From: Hirudinaria manillensis | Taxonomy: Eukaryota; Annelida; Clitellata; Hirudinida; Hirudinidae | NCBI GenBank assembly: GCA_034509925.1 | Contig: CM067533.1 | Location: 6,728,535 to 6,792,534, forward strand | Direction: 5' to 3' | Length of the DNA: 64,000 nucleotides | Shown: positions 53,601 to 64,000 of the stretch, one piece after another | Layout of the letters: each line of letters starts with the position of its first letter | How positions within the stretch are numbered: position 1 is the stretch's first letter | Position numbers and translations under genes: made by a program | The notes under the pieces: generated by a model | Seen by the model: only the letters and a program-made list of their open reading frames with translations | Database searches by the model: none | Told to the model about the DNA's origin: nothing

Positions 53601-55615
53601 GAAGAGGGTTGCGTTGTTGCCAATTTGTCCTTTAGCTATTGTGCAAATAACAGATGAAATTACAAACCTCGGATGACAAGTGTAAAGACTTAGCGTTGTG
53701 TTTTGTGATCGCGTTTATTTCAATTATATAACAATTAGGTTTATCCGTGCATTCCAGATAATGCAGCACTTATAATTGAGAAAGGAAGATAAAAAGTTGA
53801 TAAATTCACCCAAATGTATCGTCGAAAAATGATCAGAAGATTGATTAAGCTCGATGCACATTAGACAATGCAGACCGAGGTCATCAAATAGATGTGACAT
53901 CTTTTTCAATTTTCAAGCCATGCCAATGAAACGGCACTTCCTTTTCTAGCCTCCAACGATTTGACGAAAACTCCTGAAGCGATGCCCATTATACATGCCT
54001 GCTTTCCAGCTCCAGATGGAAATAATCTGTTTATGATAAGCACAGTGTAGGTGCTCAAACGGGGTGTGTGTGTGTGTGCGTGGATGTGATAACATTTTAA
54101 AGGAAGAAGAAGATGATGAAAGGTCAACGGGCAGCTTTGAACAAACTCAGATGCATTCGGCACTGGCGCAGAGTAGTCGTTCCAGTACAAGGTGCTATTA
54201 ATTATTTGCTTATCTGGCATTAAGCAAAGAAACACGCCCTAGCGAAAGAAAGTACCTGATAACGTTCCATGGAAGCTGTCTAGTTGATATTCAATAGACT
54301 GTAACTTGACATTTCTTACGCTTTTGTTTATGCCCAAATGAAGATTAAATTTTCGCTAGGAAACCAAACAACGAAGTGTTTAAAGATCTATCAGGACGAT
54401 AGGTGGTTGGTCCTTTCATGAAAAAAAATCAGTAAGACTAACAATAACAATCACAATAGCAATAATAACTTCTGGTTATGAAGTGTGTTATCACGTTCTG
54501 TGAGTTGGTTATTCTAGCACGTTCATTGAAGTCTTAACTATTACAATGAATCTACTAATTCTTTACAACTAATAATACTAGGAATAAGAAGTAGCTTTAA
54601 TTCCAGAAATGATTAATATCAGCTTTGATGACATTTATTTTGAAATTTCATAAAAGCAGGATCTTCTCAGAAACAGTAAAGACCTCTTTTTTACAAAAGA
54701 GTTTCAAGCCCTCAGGAAGCAAAGCTTTGGATAACTGTTGAAAAGTGAATGATAAACATTTAAACAAAACACAATCAAGCAGGGTGCAAAGAAAAAAAAA
54801 TTGAAACAGATGATAATTGCAGATAATTAGAAGAAAGTATAACAAACCCAAATGAAACAAAAAGCGTTCTATAAAAAGTGAAGCAATTAGTTTTTGTTAT
54901 GAACAGAACAATTTTAAATTTCCAAAGACAAAAACAAGAGTCAGTTGTTCATGTGACTCCATCAACAACGGACAAACAATTAAAGTGATAATCATAATGA
55001 GAGCTGTTTGCCATCAACTCTGACTTTCTAAAAGTTTTGTTTCAACAAACTAAAAATTAATTTGAAGAGTTTTTTTTTCAATGTTTTACTCAATGCCCTA
55101 TTCAGTGCTTTCTTTAAACTATGAATTAATGGAGTCACAACATAAATATTTTATAAAAAAAAACTGGAGATTAAAGAAGTTGGAGGTAAATTTGAAGCTG
55201 AGGCAAGGAACAAGCATATCCAGTTACCAGACGATGGAAACCTAAACTAACTTTTCTGATTTGTGCAAATGACCTTCTGGAAAACCACAAAAAGCTTAGA
55301 ACAAAGAAAATAGTTGACCTAGTTAGCAAAAGGTCAAAGTCATGATGTGCAAGCGAAACTGCCAGACTTCAGACTTAACTTTGGATTGTAAAGATTTTCT
55401 TCCTCTTTTTGAGTTTTAGGATTTAAGTTATAAATACAAATAAACATTTAGATATTAAATAAACATCAAATAATGTAGAAATGTACTTAAAATGTTAAAT
55501 AATCAAAAATAATAAATGTTGGTCCTCAGTGATTAATCAATTTGCTTACCTTGGCCCATTCTTCATTTTCATCTACAAAGTCCAAACTTTCCTCAGTGTT
55601 GAGAGATGAAGTCAT
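42852..55615 (-). CDS. ANKS1: ANKS1/Odin/AIDA-1-like adaptor: SAM-SAM-PTB, no ankyrin repeats in window
   Basis: Adaptor of the ANKS1A/ANKS1B family, which links receptor tyrosine kinases or synaptic proteins through SAM and PTB domains. Twelve coding exons: 55615-55550, 51948-51807, 50793-50684, 49777-49672, 48354-48209, 46868-46788, 46504-46202 (or to 46190), 44916-44758, 44472-44401, 43950-43888, 43466-43329 and 43064-42852. Phases close to 533 codons (532 aa). SAM1: [28 protein letters not shown] and [23 protein letters not shown]2: [27 protein letters not shown] and [12 protein letters not shown] low-complexity Asn/His/Ser linker follows. [65 protein letters not shown] and [17 protein letters not shown]. 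Human ANKS1 proteins carry N-terminal ankyrin repeats. Here the gene seems to begin MTSSLNTEE with no acceptor right before the ATG, resembling short AIDA-1-type isoforms. An upstream exon beyond the translocase gene cannot be excluded. Confidence 0.88.
43622..44165. repeat. local direct repeats in ANKS1 intron, one matching exon sequence
   Basis: A 32-bp block beginning ATAGTATAATATAAAA and ending TTCCTGGCAAGATCAG occurs at 43622-43653 and, with one change, at 44103-44134. Its last 16 bp also occur in the coding exon at 44420-44435. A second 26-bp block (AAATAAATTATGATAAGTAG and ATAAAT) occurs at 44011-44036 and about 44138-44164. Confidence 0.8.
45145..45242. repeat. (CCAT)n/(CCAC)n microsatellite, ANKS1 intron
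   Basis: Nearly pure CCATC and CCACC tetranucleotide blocks alternate. The minus-strand frame over it encodes a meaningless WMDGW repeat. A TTTA tract lies at about 45715-45760 and an AAAT tract at about 46130-46182. Confidence 0.9.
47150..47222. repeat. (GAT)n(AAT)n microsatellite, ANKS1 intron
   Basis: A GAT tract runs directly into a long AAT tract. Related CAT/GAT tracts follow at about 48960-49025 and about 49205-49320, and AAT tracts at about 50448-50482 and 50612-50678. Confidence 0.9.
51949..55549. other. long first intron of the ANKS1-like gene
   Basis: 3.6 kb of mostly unique AT-rich sequence bounded by exons 55615-55550 and 51948-51807. I found no coding exon, only short simple repeats such as CAT near 52450, TTTA near 53410 and GT near 54064. 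Confidence 0.5.
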
Positions 55616-57113
55616 GTTTTTAAATCTCGTACATACAAACCGTGACTATATTTTGTTCACAATGCCTGGGTGCATTACATTTATTGATGTTGATCTAATT
55701 GTCATTTGATGTATTTCCAAGGAATGATTTTAGAACCTCATTTAATAGTAATGAATCATTCGTCCATCATTTCTTATCCATGACACCAATAAAGTGCAGT
55801 ATTGTTATTCCACGACGACGAAGTTGAAGTTAAAGTTTGTTTATATAGAAGCCCTAATTCTACTTGCAATTTGTAAACAAAACACCGGCGCCAGACGAGA
55901 CCATGAGAACAACAATAACCAGGAGCAACACAAGTCTTTTAAACGCCGGGCAAATCCGAGCTCTATCACTGTAGAGGCCCAACAGTTACTTACTCTCACT
56001 TTATCACTTTCTTCTTTTTTTCGTTTATTTAACCTAGAGCTTATAATCTAAGATAAAACAATATCTAATAATTTTTAGACAAAAGGAACAAATTATCGTA
56101 TTGCTTGCAAACTCTCGCTGGGCATCAATACGGTCAGTAATATTATAACATTTTATTTCAAACCATTAAATCATATGAATACTTCTGGGACACACGAAAA
56201 TGTTTTAACTGCAAATATATTTTAGAATTTGTTTAAACATGCCATTATTACTAAAATAATTAATAATTGTCAAATAACTGTGTATTTAAACTCCAACAAA
56301 AGATTTATTTAAAAATTTAACTCAAGAAAATAACCCTTAATTTTATGTAAAAAAAACCGCAATTATGAATCAACTTTTTAATTTTGTAAAATAATTATAT
56401 TATATTCCCTAGGTGGCACGAGTGTTTAATATCGCATTGCAAAGGCCTTTTACTTGAAACTTCAACAAAATTTAGAATCAATGGTTGATTTATATGCTAT
56501 TATGATAAATATTCATTTACATTGATTTTCATTTCAGTTGATTCTAAAAGTAATAAATGTGAAGAATTCCACTTTATCTGGACACTCGGAATTAAACCAA
56601 AAAAGAGATTGAAAGATTCGTATACACTACAAATTACATGTAATTCTTTAGACAGTTTACCACTGTAAAATCAAATCCGACAAAGGTTTCAGTAAGCCCC
56701 ACTCATCGACTAATACGCTAAAAAAAAAGATCGCTTGCACTTTGAATATTCACAGAACTGCGTGTTTCTTTTTCCGACCAAATAAACCGGTACGAACGTT
56801 TTGTAACCAAATTTGTCCCCTACTAAATCAGCATCGAAAAAGCGGTCTACCGTAACCACTAATATTTACGACCATCAAAACCGCAACATCGACATACGAC
56901 CACTAACCGCGACTCCTATCAACAGAATTCATCATAGGCTACCTCCGCTACCAAAATTGTCCGAAAATGTGTAAACAAGCCAATTACAATCCCCAACACT
57001 TGCAAAACACATCAACTGGTAAAAGCCTATTTTTAACAAAAGCTTGTGAATCCTCCTTTCCTGGCACTCAATAGAACAACATGCAAGACAAACAATATTA
57101 GTATAAATTGAGT
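55616..57113. other. intergenic region upstream of the ANKS1-like gene
   Basis: Holds the presumed promoter and 5' UTR of the ANKS1-like gene and the end of the translocase transcript. AT-rich, with no repeat or gene recognised. The ORF at 55794-56051 has no family similarity I can see. Confidence 0.4.
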
Positions 57114-57119
57114 TTTATT
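57114..57119 (-). terminator. poly(A) signal for the ADP/ATP translocase gene
   Basis: TTTATT on the plus strand is AATAAA in gene sense, about 100 bases after the stop codon. Confidence 0.6.
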
Positions 57120-57219
57120 TAATCCTCCTAAATGGCATCATCGAATATACAGGGCTCGGAGACCACTCATAATACAAAGTTCTGTGCTACCGAATCCACT
57201 TCTCCCTAGAGACCGATGC

Positions 57220-58374
57220 TTAGCCGACCCTCCACTTGACGTAGACGGCCTTGAACTTGTCGAATCCGGCCAACACTCCGGCTCCGGCAACGCCCCTGAG
57301 GATGTTGGCTCCGGCTCCCCTCATCAGGGACATGAATCCTTCGGACTTGATGACCTTGACGGCACAATCCATGGATCCCTTGTACTTGACGGCTTCACCA
57401 GAAGTCATCATCATGCGCCTACGGATGGTGTCAATGGGGTAGGAGATCAATCCAGAAGTGATGGTGACAACTGAAAGGCAATAATCAACATTAGAAACTC
57501 GATAGCACGTTTAATAGTAAAAAGTCGTCGCTCACTGTATCCAAGAGCAAAGGAGATGAGGAGTCCTGGGTTTTCTCCGAGGATGATTGGTTTCAGAGTA
57601 TCGTAGAAACCGAAGTAGCAACCTCTGTAGACGATGATACCGACACACGAAATGACGAATCCTCTGTACAGACCGACGAAGCCATCTGACTTGATGGTCT
57701 TGGAATAGACGTCGACCATGCCGGTGAACTGGCGCTCACCACCTTGAAAATAAGATCTTAATGTAAATCCTTACTTAACATTTAAAACATTTAAGGCATT
57801 TAACAATTACCCTTCTTTCCTGCCTTGGCATCATTGGCAAGCCTGGTTCTGCAGTAATCCAAAGAGTACACAAAGACCAGGGACATGGCACCGGCAACAC
57901 CACCGGAAGCGATGTTCTTGCTGAAGTTGACCATGTAGGGATCGTTCTTGTTCATGACAAAGAGGGCCTTGATCTTGTCCTTGAAAGCAAAGTTCAGGGC
58001 CTGGGTGGGGAAGTAACGGATGCAGTTGGCAAGGTTACCTCTCCAGAATGGGAGAACACCTGATCAATGAATATAAAATTAGGTCATCAGTAGGTCATTC
58101 AATGTCACAACCTTAAACTGGGTCATTCTAAAGCAATGGCTATGTCCATAGCCTGCTTACCTTCATTCTTGAAAGTTCTGACTGTGCAGTCAATGACACC
58201 ATTGTAAGGTCTATCCAGTCTGCCCATCTTGATCATCTCGCCTTGGTTTTGGACCAACAACTTCACCCTCTCGATGGGGGCAGCGGCCGTCTTGGAGATG
58301 ATGGCAGCAGCTCCACTGAGGAGGAAGTTCTCATAGAATGAGAGGAGAGGGCTTGGCTTTGATTCCTCAGACAT
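57220..58374 (-). CDS. SLC25A4/5/6-like (ANT): mitochondrial ADP/ATP translocase (SLC25 family), complete
   Basis: Inner-membrane carrier that exchanges cytosolic ADP for matrix ATP. Exons 58374-58161, 58059-57811, 57742-57536 and 57470-57220 join to 307 codons (306 aa; typical is about 300). Three mitochondrial-carrier repeats are visible. The first has [26 protein letters not shown] and NFAFKDK. The third has the ANT-specific signature RRRMMM. The second has YSLDYCRTR where the family normally has YPLDFARTR, so the signature proline is replaced by serine. A splice acceptor (TTTTTCTTTAG) lies immediately before the ATG, so there is a non-coding first exon, probably ending at 58758 with donor GTGGGT. 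Codon use is GC-richer than the surroundings, as expected for a highly expressed gene. Confidence 0.96.
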
Positions 58375-58757
58375 CTAAAGAAAAACAGAGTGGGTCAGAT
58401 TTTCGACCAAAATCACGAGGAAGCGCTTATCCTTCGAGATGCTGAAACAGCGTGCTCGCCACGTTGAGGTCATCGCGACTATTAAACACGAATCAGCTTA
58501 AGAGAAAATCAGGGATAAGACCAATCGAAATGCTGCCCGAAGCACAAATTGCGACAACTTAACAAATTCAAAAATTCGATCTTCGATCCTATATCGCCAC
58601 AAACTTGAACACAATTAAGGTGACCTCAACGCCCGGAGAGCCGGATAACGTGCCATAAGATTTGAAAAAAGATAAACATTAAATCACCTTAGACTGATCA
58701 TAAACTAAACAAGAAAGCACCAACTTAAACTAAAATAGCAACTATAGCTCAACCCAC

Positions 58758-58860
58758 CTTCAAGGTACAACTCCAATTGATACTACCTCAGCGGTGATCG
58801 AGAAGGACTGAATAGAGATGGCGACTTCCAACAACACGCTTATAGCCTGGTCGGTGAAGG
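58758..58860 (-). promoter_or_regulatory. probable non-coding first exon and promoter area of the translocase gene
   Basis: A donor-like AAG|GTGGGT (minus strand) at 58758/58757 pairs with the acceptor touching the start codon at 58374. The upstream border is not visible from sequence alone. Confidence 0.4.
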
Positions 58861-59811
58861 TTAAAGGCTTTGTGTAATGTACGGATTTTGCATAAATTAT
58901 TTTAAGAAAATCTTAATAATGTCTGTTTTTACATTATATTAAAGGTGTGCTAAATTAAATATATTTAAAAAAAAATTTGTTTCAATTTGGTTAAATATCT
59001 TGCTAAATTGTTTTATTAACTAATACGATTCTCAATTAAACCATAGAACGATTAATTAACTTGATTTAATTGCTTATAAAATTTACTGCGTCATTTTATA
59101 TTTTCTTTTATTAAACTTTAATAAACATGCTTTGATCGTGATGCTGAAATATTGTTTTGGTGGTTGATGGCATTACGTTTTTGAAAATAATTACAGCAAT
59201 TATTATGTGCTAACTATAAAATTCAATTATGGCATTCATTACTGTAGTTTCACCTGAGTTGATTCAGCTATCTATGAAAGGGGTTGCTAAAAACTTTGCC
59301 TGCAGAACATACAATTGAAATGTGCAATGTTATGTGTTCCAACGCTCGTGCAGATTTCCCATTTTGTTGCAATAATGGGTTTAATTCAGACCTGGATTAG
59401 TACTCCATCTAGATTACCTTTTTTTTAGCTCGTGCTTTAAAAGTGAAAATTATTATGGAAACGTCTGTTAGAATGATTTTCGTGGGATCGTGCGCATAAT
59501 TTTTAATGGAAGTTCGTTTGACGCTCCCGTGGAGACGATGTGGTGTGTGGAAATGTTGTGGCGTTGGAGTATTTAAAGATGCTGGAACAATTCCGATTCT
59601 CCCAAGACGATTGCTCAACTTGCAGGAGAAGGGGCAGACCAAGATGTGCTGGAGAAGTTGGTGGAGATTAGATCATTCCATGCGTTGACATTCAGAAAAA
59701 TTAGTCATATCATCTAGCGTGGACAAAATAAACTAAAAGTGCTTAGACAAATTAAATAGTTTACGAGAAGAATATTTTGCAATATTCTCAAATCTTCAAG
59801 CCGGTGTCAAG
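58861..59811. other. intergenic region before the micropeptide candidate
   Basis: AT-rich sequence with no similarity I recognise. ORFs at 59409-59642 and 59506-59688 overlap on opposite strands and look fortuitous. Confidence 0.4.
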
Positions 59812-61123
59812 ATGAGCCGAAGTAAAGAATTTACAGTCTTACTTTGGACTTTACTAGGTGGTGAGTGACAAAGATCGCCATCATCATCATCATCGTAGTC
59901 GTCGTCGTCGTCTTCATCACCGCGATGAGAAACTATATTTAGTGATATTTTTTTTGTCATTGTTCACGTCACAACAGGAATATTTCCTTCTCCAGATTTT
60001 TGTGCGTCGATCTTACAACCAAAGTTGGCCTGTGATGTATAACAAAGTCTTTATTTCGTTCAAACCACTCATTTCAGTTTTTCTTTAAATTAAATTAAAA
60101 TTTATTTTAAGTTTCGTTAATGTGGTTCAAAGATCTTTCGTCTTGTTAACAAGCATTCTCGAAGAAGGCTTCGAACGTATTTAACAAATTTTTTTTTCTT
60201 TTGGCCAAATGATTTCGAAAAAAAATTTCTCAATTTCGTATTAAAGACGATAAAAATGTTCCAGTTCAGAAATGGCGAGAAGCGAAATGTTTTTTAGGAA
60301 TTTTTTGAGAATTTTTTCATCTAAAAGAAAAAAAAAACATTTGAAACATTTGAAGGCCTGAATAGAGCTTCACTCGTTCATTTTTGGAGCAGCGAAGATG
60401 ACAGAATTATAAGTAATAGCAAAAATTCTCAGTCGTCTTCAGCGATAAATTTAATTTGCGCCTCTTTGGAGACAACGATCAATATCATTTCTTGGGTCTT
60501 CTTTTTCTTTGCTCGCGGCTTAATCGCTAGGTGACTTCAATAAAAAAGCAACATCTTCTTTTATCATTAATTTCTCCGTCCCCTCTTTCTTCATTCCATC
60601 CGTTCGTTGCTTTTCATTCTCATGAAATTTCATTTTTTCCAAAGTTCAAATTTATCGATTTTTCCAATTTTTACAATTTAAAAGTCATTCCAGGCTGCTT
60701 TTGTTCGTTTGTAAGTTTTTTTTTTGATTCCTCATGTCAGAGAGACTTCAAAATGAATTGTTTGGAACATTTCCAGTCATGACGCTTATGACGAACGTTC
60801 ACATGTGATGACCTTTCAGATTAAATTTATTAAAGATCAGAAATTAACAAAAAGTATAAACTGGAGAAGAAATTTTATTTCCTATTCTTTCACGTAAATT
60901 GTTTGATAATCTGCACTAATATCATTTATATATCATGCTATTCATTGTCATTGTCCTGTGCTCCTTGGAGTGAAACAATGGCGTTTGTATATTATTTATG
61001 CGAAAATAGTTTTAATCCATTCGTTAATTAATTCCTAACTATTTATTTATAGGCATTTGTATTTTATTCAAAGGAATATTCGGTAATAAACACTGGTACA
61101 GCTCAGAACCCCCTGGCGTATAA
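59812..61123 (+). CDS. candidate 39-aa membrane micropeptide, two exons
   Basis: Exon 59812-59860 begins with ATG and ends at a strong donor (GGTG|GTGAGT). Exon 61053-61123 follows an acceptor TTTATTTATAG and ends in TAA. The phases fit exactly (40 codons with the stop). The protein starts MSRSKEFTVLLWTLLGG, continues ICILFKGIFGN and ends SSEPPGV: a short basic N-terminus, one hydrophobic helix and a polar tail, as in small mitochondrial or ER membrane peptides. An AATAAA follows 7 bases after the stop codon. I do not recognise the family. The intron of 1192 nt holds T-rich and GAT/CGT runs. A fortuitous splice pair is possible. Confidence 0.4.
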
Positions 61124-61130
61124 ATTGGAA

Positions 61131-61136
61131 AATAAA
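61131..61136 (+). terminator. poly(A) signal for the micropeptide candidate
   Basis: AATAAA shortly after TAA 61121-61123, consistent with a very short 3' UTR. Confidence 0.35.
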
Positions 61137-61924
61137 GCGAGGTGTCCTTCAAGCACCGCCTTCGTATGATCCACCCGCTAAACTGGAAGCAAGAATTGTT
61201 TCAATTATTTAATTCAAAGTGAAATCACACAAAATATCAATAACTTCTTTTAAAATGTTATTTTTTTTCCAAATCGATTCTTGCGATATTTCTTTTTGTG
61301 GACCATCAGCGAACTGGTTTTTATGCCTCGGTGCAATGAAGGTGGAATGTCTCAAAATATCAGCTGGTTGAGTACGAGCGGCCTTCGTTTCTACCCTTTT
61401 CTTGCATCACCTGATCCAAGGGATGAGCGTTTAAAACCATAAAAAAGTTTGTTGTCGATTTTGATTCCACTTTCAGCGCCGCCTACCGCCCCGTGGAAAA
61501 AAAGAAGAAGAGAAGAATTCAGGCGTCGAATTGTGCCATTTCCGGCGAAGTCGAAACGGTGTGGCGATGTTTGTTCTGAAGATTAGGCCGGGATTTTGTC
61601 AGATCGGAAGGTACAAGCACCTGTTAATTGAAACTCAGGACCTCACATCGGTCCCCCTCTCTCCACCCGTCCGTAGAGTCGGACGCTAAGCTGCAACTCA
61701 TATCGGGAATACTCATCGTCGACTCCATCAAATATTCACGCGCCTCCAGTCACACTGGCAGACTCCAACTGATTGGCGTGTAATGATTTGAAATTTTCTT
61801 CCTTCCTCGTGGCGAGTGTAAAGTGCCTGCCTCATATTTTCATATTAAGCGAGTTAGTGATGTATGCGCTCGTCTGCCGACTCTCCCGCCTGCTGGACGC
61901 GTCTGCACTTGGAGCGATGGGGTG

Positions 61925-62065
61925 GCGACGAATGGATAGATCGGCTGGCGGATGTTTAGATGGATGGACTGATGGGTGGAAGGATAGATGAAAGGATGGA
62001 TGGAGGGATGGAGGGATGGATGGATGGATGGACGGACGAATGGATAGATGGATGGATTGATGGTA
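61925..62065. repeat. (GGAT)n microsatellite
   Basis: Imperfect GGAT/GATG tract with GGAC and TAGA variants. Confidence 0.85.
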
Positions 62066-64000
62066 AAGGAAGATGGATGGATTGGAAGACGATCTTCAAG
62101 CCACGTGCTGCTTTCTATTCTCATATTCTCACTGAGTCATCCTATTAAAGTTTTGAATAAGTTTAAATAATGAGCTAGTTATTGAAATCATTGTATTACA
62201 ATTAGTTTAATAATCGACTATAGTTTGGATAATTAGGTCCTTTCTCGGATCAATGTCAAAGTTTCGAAGTCAAGTATCAGGCTAATGTCTGATTAAAAAG
62301 ACGGTTTGTAGAAAGGGAAGGAAAAATGCTAGGCTAGCGGCCGTACCATTATTATTAACATTCATATATTCATATTAATATTAATTCATAATATATTTTT
62401 TCGAGTGCCAATTCTTTCGGACAAAGTTATTGTCTCGTACCATTCAATGATGTGACCCTATTGTCACAAGTCTTGACGCTATGAAACACGATGACTACAT
62501 TACTCAAAATACAATTATTATTATTATTATTATGACATAATTACTCGGAAATTATTATGCAAAGTTGCTCTAACGTGACGTCTTCATAAAAATGAATGCC
62601 GGGCGTGAAGACCAAACAAAACGCTTGATCAACGGAGAGATTGATTCGGACGATGCAAATCCATCAAGATAATAGCGACGGTGAGCAAACATCGTGCTCT
62701 TGTTGTAACCAGTTGCTTCGAGTTGTTGCCGTTCCTTTGTTTGAGAAACTGCTTTTTTCTTGCTTTGTTTGTCCCCTTTTCTTGCTTTGTTTCGAAAGCA
62801 TAGCAAAGCAAGGCATAACAAAGCAAAGCAAAACAAAGCAATCGAAGCTCCTTGATTTTTTCGAAGTGCATTGAGATATAATTTTAAGGTATTTTATGGT
62901 ATTCTAGACTTAAGAGATAATTAAATCGCATTCATTTCTTAAAATGGCACTTGAATATCAGAGCTACATTGAACTACAGACTAGGATTGGGGGAATGAAA
63001 GAGTTTCTCTGGGGTCATAGAGTGGATTGTTGGTGGGTTGTTATACATGCTCGGACCATTATTACATCGTAATAAGACGCAGCAAGAAGCAACTAGTGGA
63101 AGGCATTAAGGAGATCTTATTGAACAAGCAGGAGTCTACCTGGAATGGGAAAATTACTTCCTGTCGACGAGAGTCTCTCCTCAACTTCTTCTCTCTTCGA
63201 GTCGTAGTCGTTAATGTTTTTTTTCACTTTTCAACTTTTTCTGACCACTCGAAGATAATTACTGCAACGTTTTTTCTATTTTAATTTTTCCCGTTTTATT
63301 TTTCCGTTTTCTTTTTTTTTTGTAAATTCACCAGGAAGGGTACAAGATCGTTTTGAGAAATTGTTACTCGGGTCTTAAACGAGCGAGTGACTTTTTATTT
63401 CAAAGTTATTCCGAGACGATCAATTTATTTTATATGAATATTATACTTAAACGTAATTTAAACATTTAAACGTTAAACTTATTGGAGGAATATTTTTTGT
63501 CTCGCTCTTAGCAGACTCCGATAACGAAAATCCAATTTACAAAGGGATCTGTAAATACAAACCAATCGAACAACTTGGTTCAACGTAATTTAAACCGCAA
63601 TTTATAACTTTTTAATGTAACTTACAGAGCAACTGAGGAATTGCTTAATGCTATTGTTCATTAAGCAAAGTTGAATTGAAAATAATTTCAGTGCAAATTC
63701 ACATTTAATCGTCTTGCTGAGTTGATTGAAATTTTGATTGAAAACCAAATAAAACCGGTAGAGTTGTTTAAATACGCTTGTCACATATATGATAATATTA
63801 ATATATATAATATTAATATATTATATATTCATATATAATTATATATAGTTCTCATATTAATTAATTAATGCTATTAATCATGGCATAAATTACGAAAGTT
63901 AAAGAAAGATTTTTTAATTAATTTTTACATATTTTTTTTTAAAGTTAAAAAGCATTGAAAGAAAGTGCTGCATTGAATAGTGGATGAATGGATGTCGCAT

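Larger units (their letters stand above)
61124..64000. other. window end without a recognised gene
   Basis: Mostly AT-rich. The part 61460-61900 is GC-richer and has open frames after a CTTTCAG acceptor-like site near 61478, but no family similarity. A GGAT microsatellite lies at about 61925-62065. An imperfect inverted repeat of GCTTTGTTT/AACAAAGC type lies at about 62755-62842. An AT-only palindromic stretch lies at about 63785-63850. I see nothing else. Confidence 0.4.

Overview
The window is nuclear DNA of an invertebrate animal. Its coding sequence is split by GT-AG introns in AT-rich sequence that is full of simple repeats (AAT, GAT/CAT, GGAT, TTTG classes). The gene content is metazoan: a RYK Wnt receptor, a SAM-SAM-PTB adaptor, TESK and CDC14. 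A lophotrochozoan, possibly an annelid, is my guess from overall character only. There are no bacterial operons and no CRISPR array, and I saw no convincing tRNA or rRNA.

Layout, left to right. (1) 91-3966 (+): 3' part of a CDC14 dual-specificity phosphatase gene, whose 5' end lies outside the window. (2) 21433-5832 (-): complete TESK-type protein kinase gene, ten coding exons, 836 aa. Its introns hold most of the satellites, tandem duplications and SINE-like repeats. (3) 22641-29153 (+): complete REXO1-type DEDDh RNA exonuclease gene, sixteen coding exons, 1039 aa, divergent from TESK across about 1.2 kb. (4) about 29971-31777: a Merlin/ISXO2-class DNA transposon on the minus strand. Its 309-aa transposase frame carries two small introns and is open, but two of the three expected catalytic acids are replaced. 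(5) 31935-41132 (+): complete RYK pseudokinase receptor gene, fourteen coding exons, 578 aa. A full-length non-LTR retrotransposon (about 35580-39533) with two open ORFs lies inside one of its kinase-domain introns in sense orientation. (6) 55615-42852 (-): ANKS1/Odin/AIDA-1-like adaptor with two SAM domains and a PTB domain but no ankyrin repeats in the window, twelve coding exons, about 532 aa. (7) 58374-57220 (-): complete ADP/ATP translocase gene, four coding exons, 306 aa. (8) 59812-61123 (+): a candidate two-exon gene for a 39-aa membrane micropeptide. The remaining 3 kb shows no clear gene.

Exon models were built by hand from splice consensus, reading phase and family similarity. For TESK, REXO1, RYK, ANKS1, the translocase, the Merlin transposase and the micropeptide, all exon phases close to a multiple of three. 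The genes are not an operon. CDC14, TESK and RYK are phosphorylation-related, REXO1 acts on RNA, and ANKS1 is a receptor-tyrosine-kinase/synaptic type adaptor.

The observations most worth following are: a -1 frameshift-type heptamer lying exactly in the 16-nt ORF1/ORF2 overlap of the retrotransposon; an open but catalytically altered Merlin transposase; a UGA-CUA readthrough context at the inferred CDC14 stop, followed by a 48-codon basic extension; an ankyrin-less ANKS1 gene; a strongly supported GC-AG intron in REXO1; and the 39-aa micropeptide candidate.
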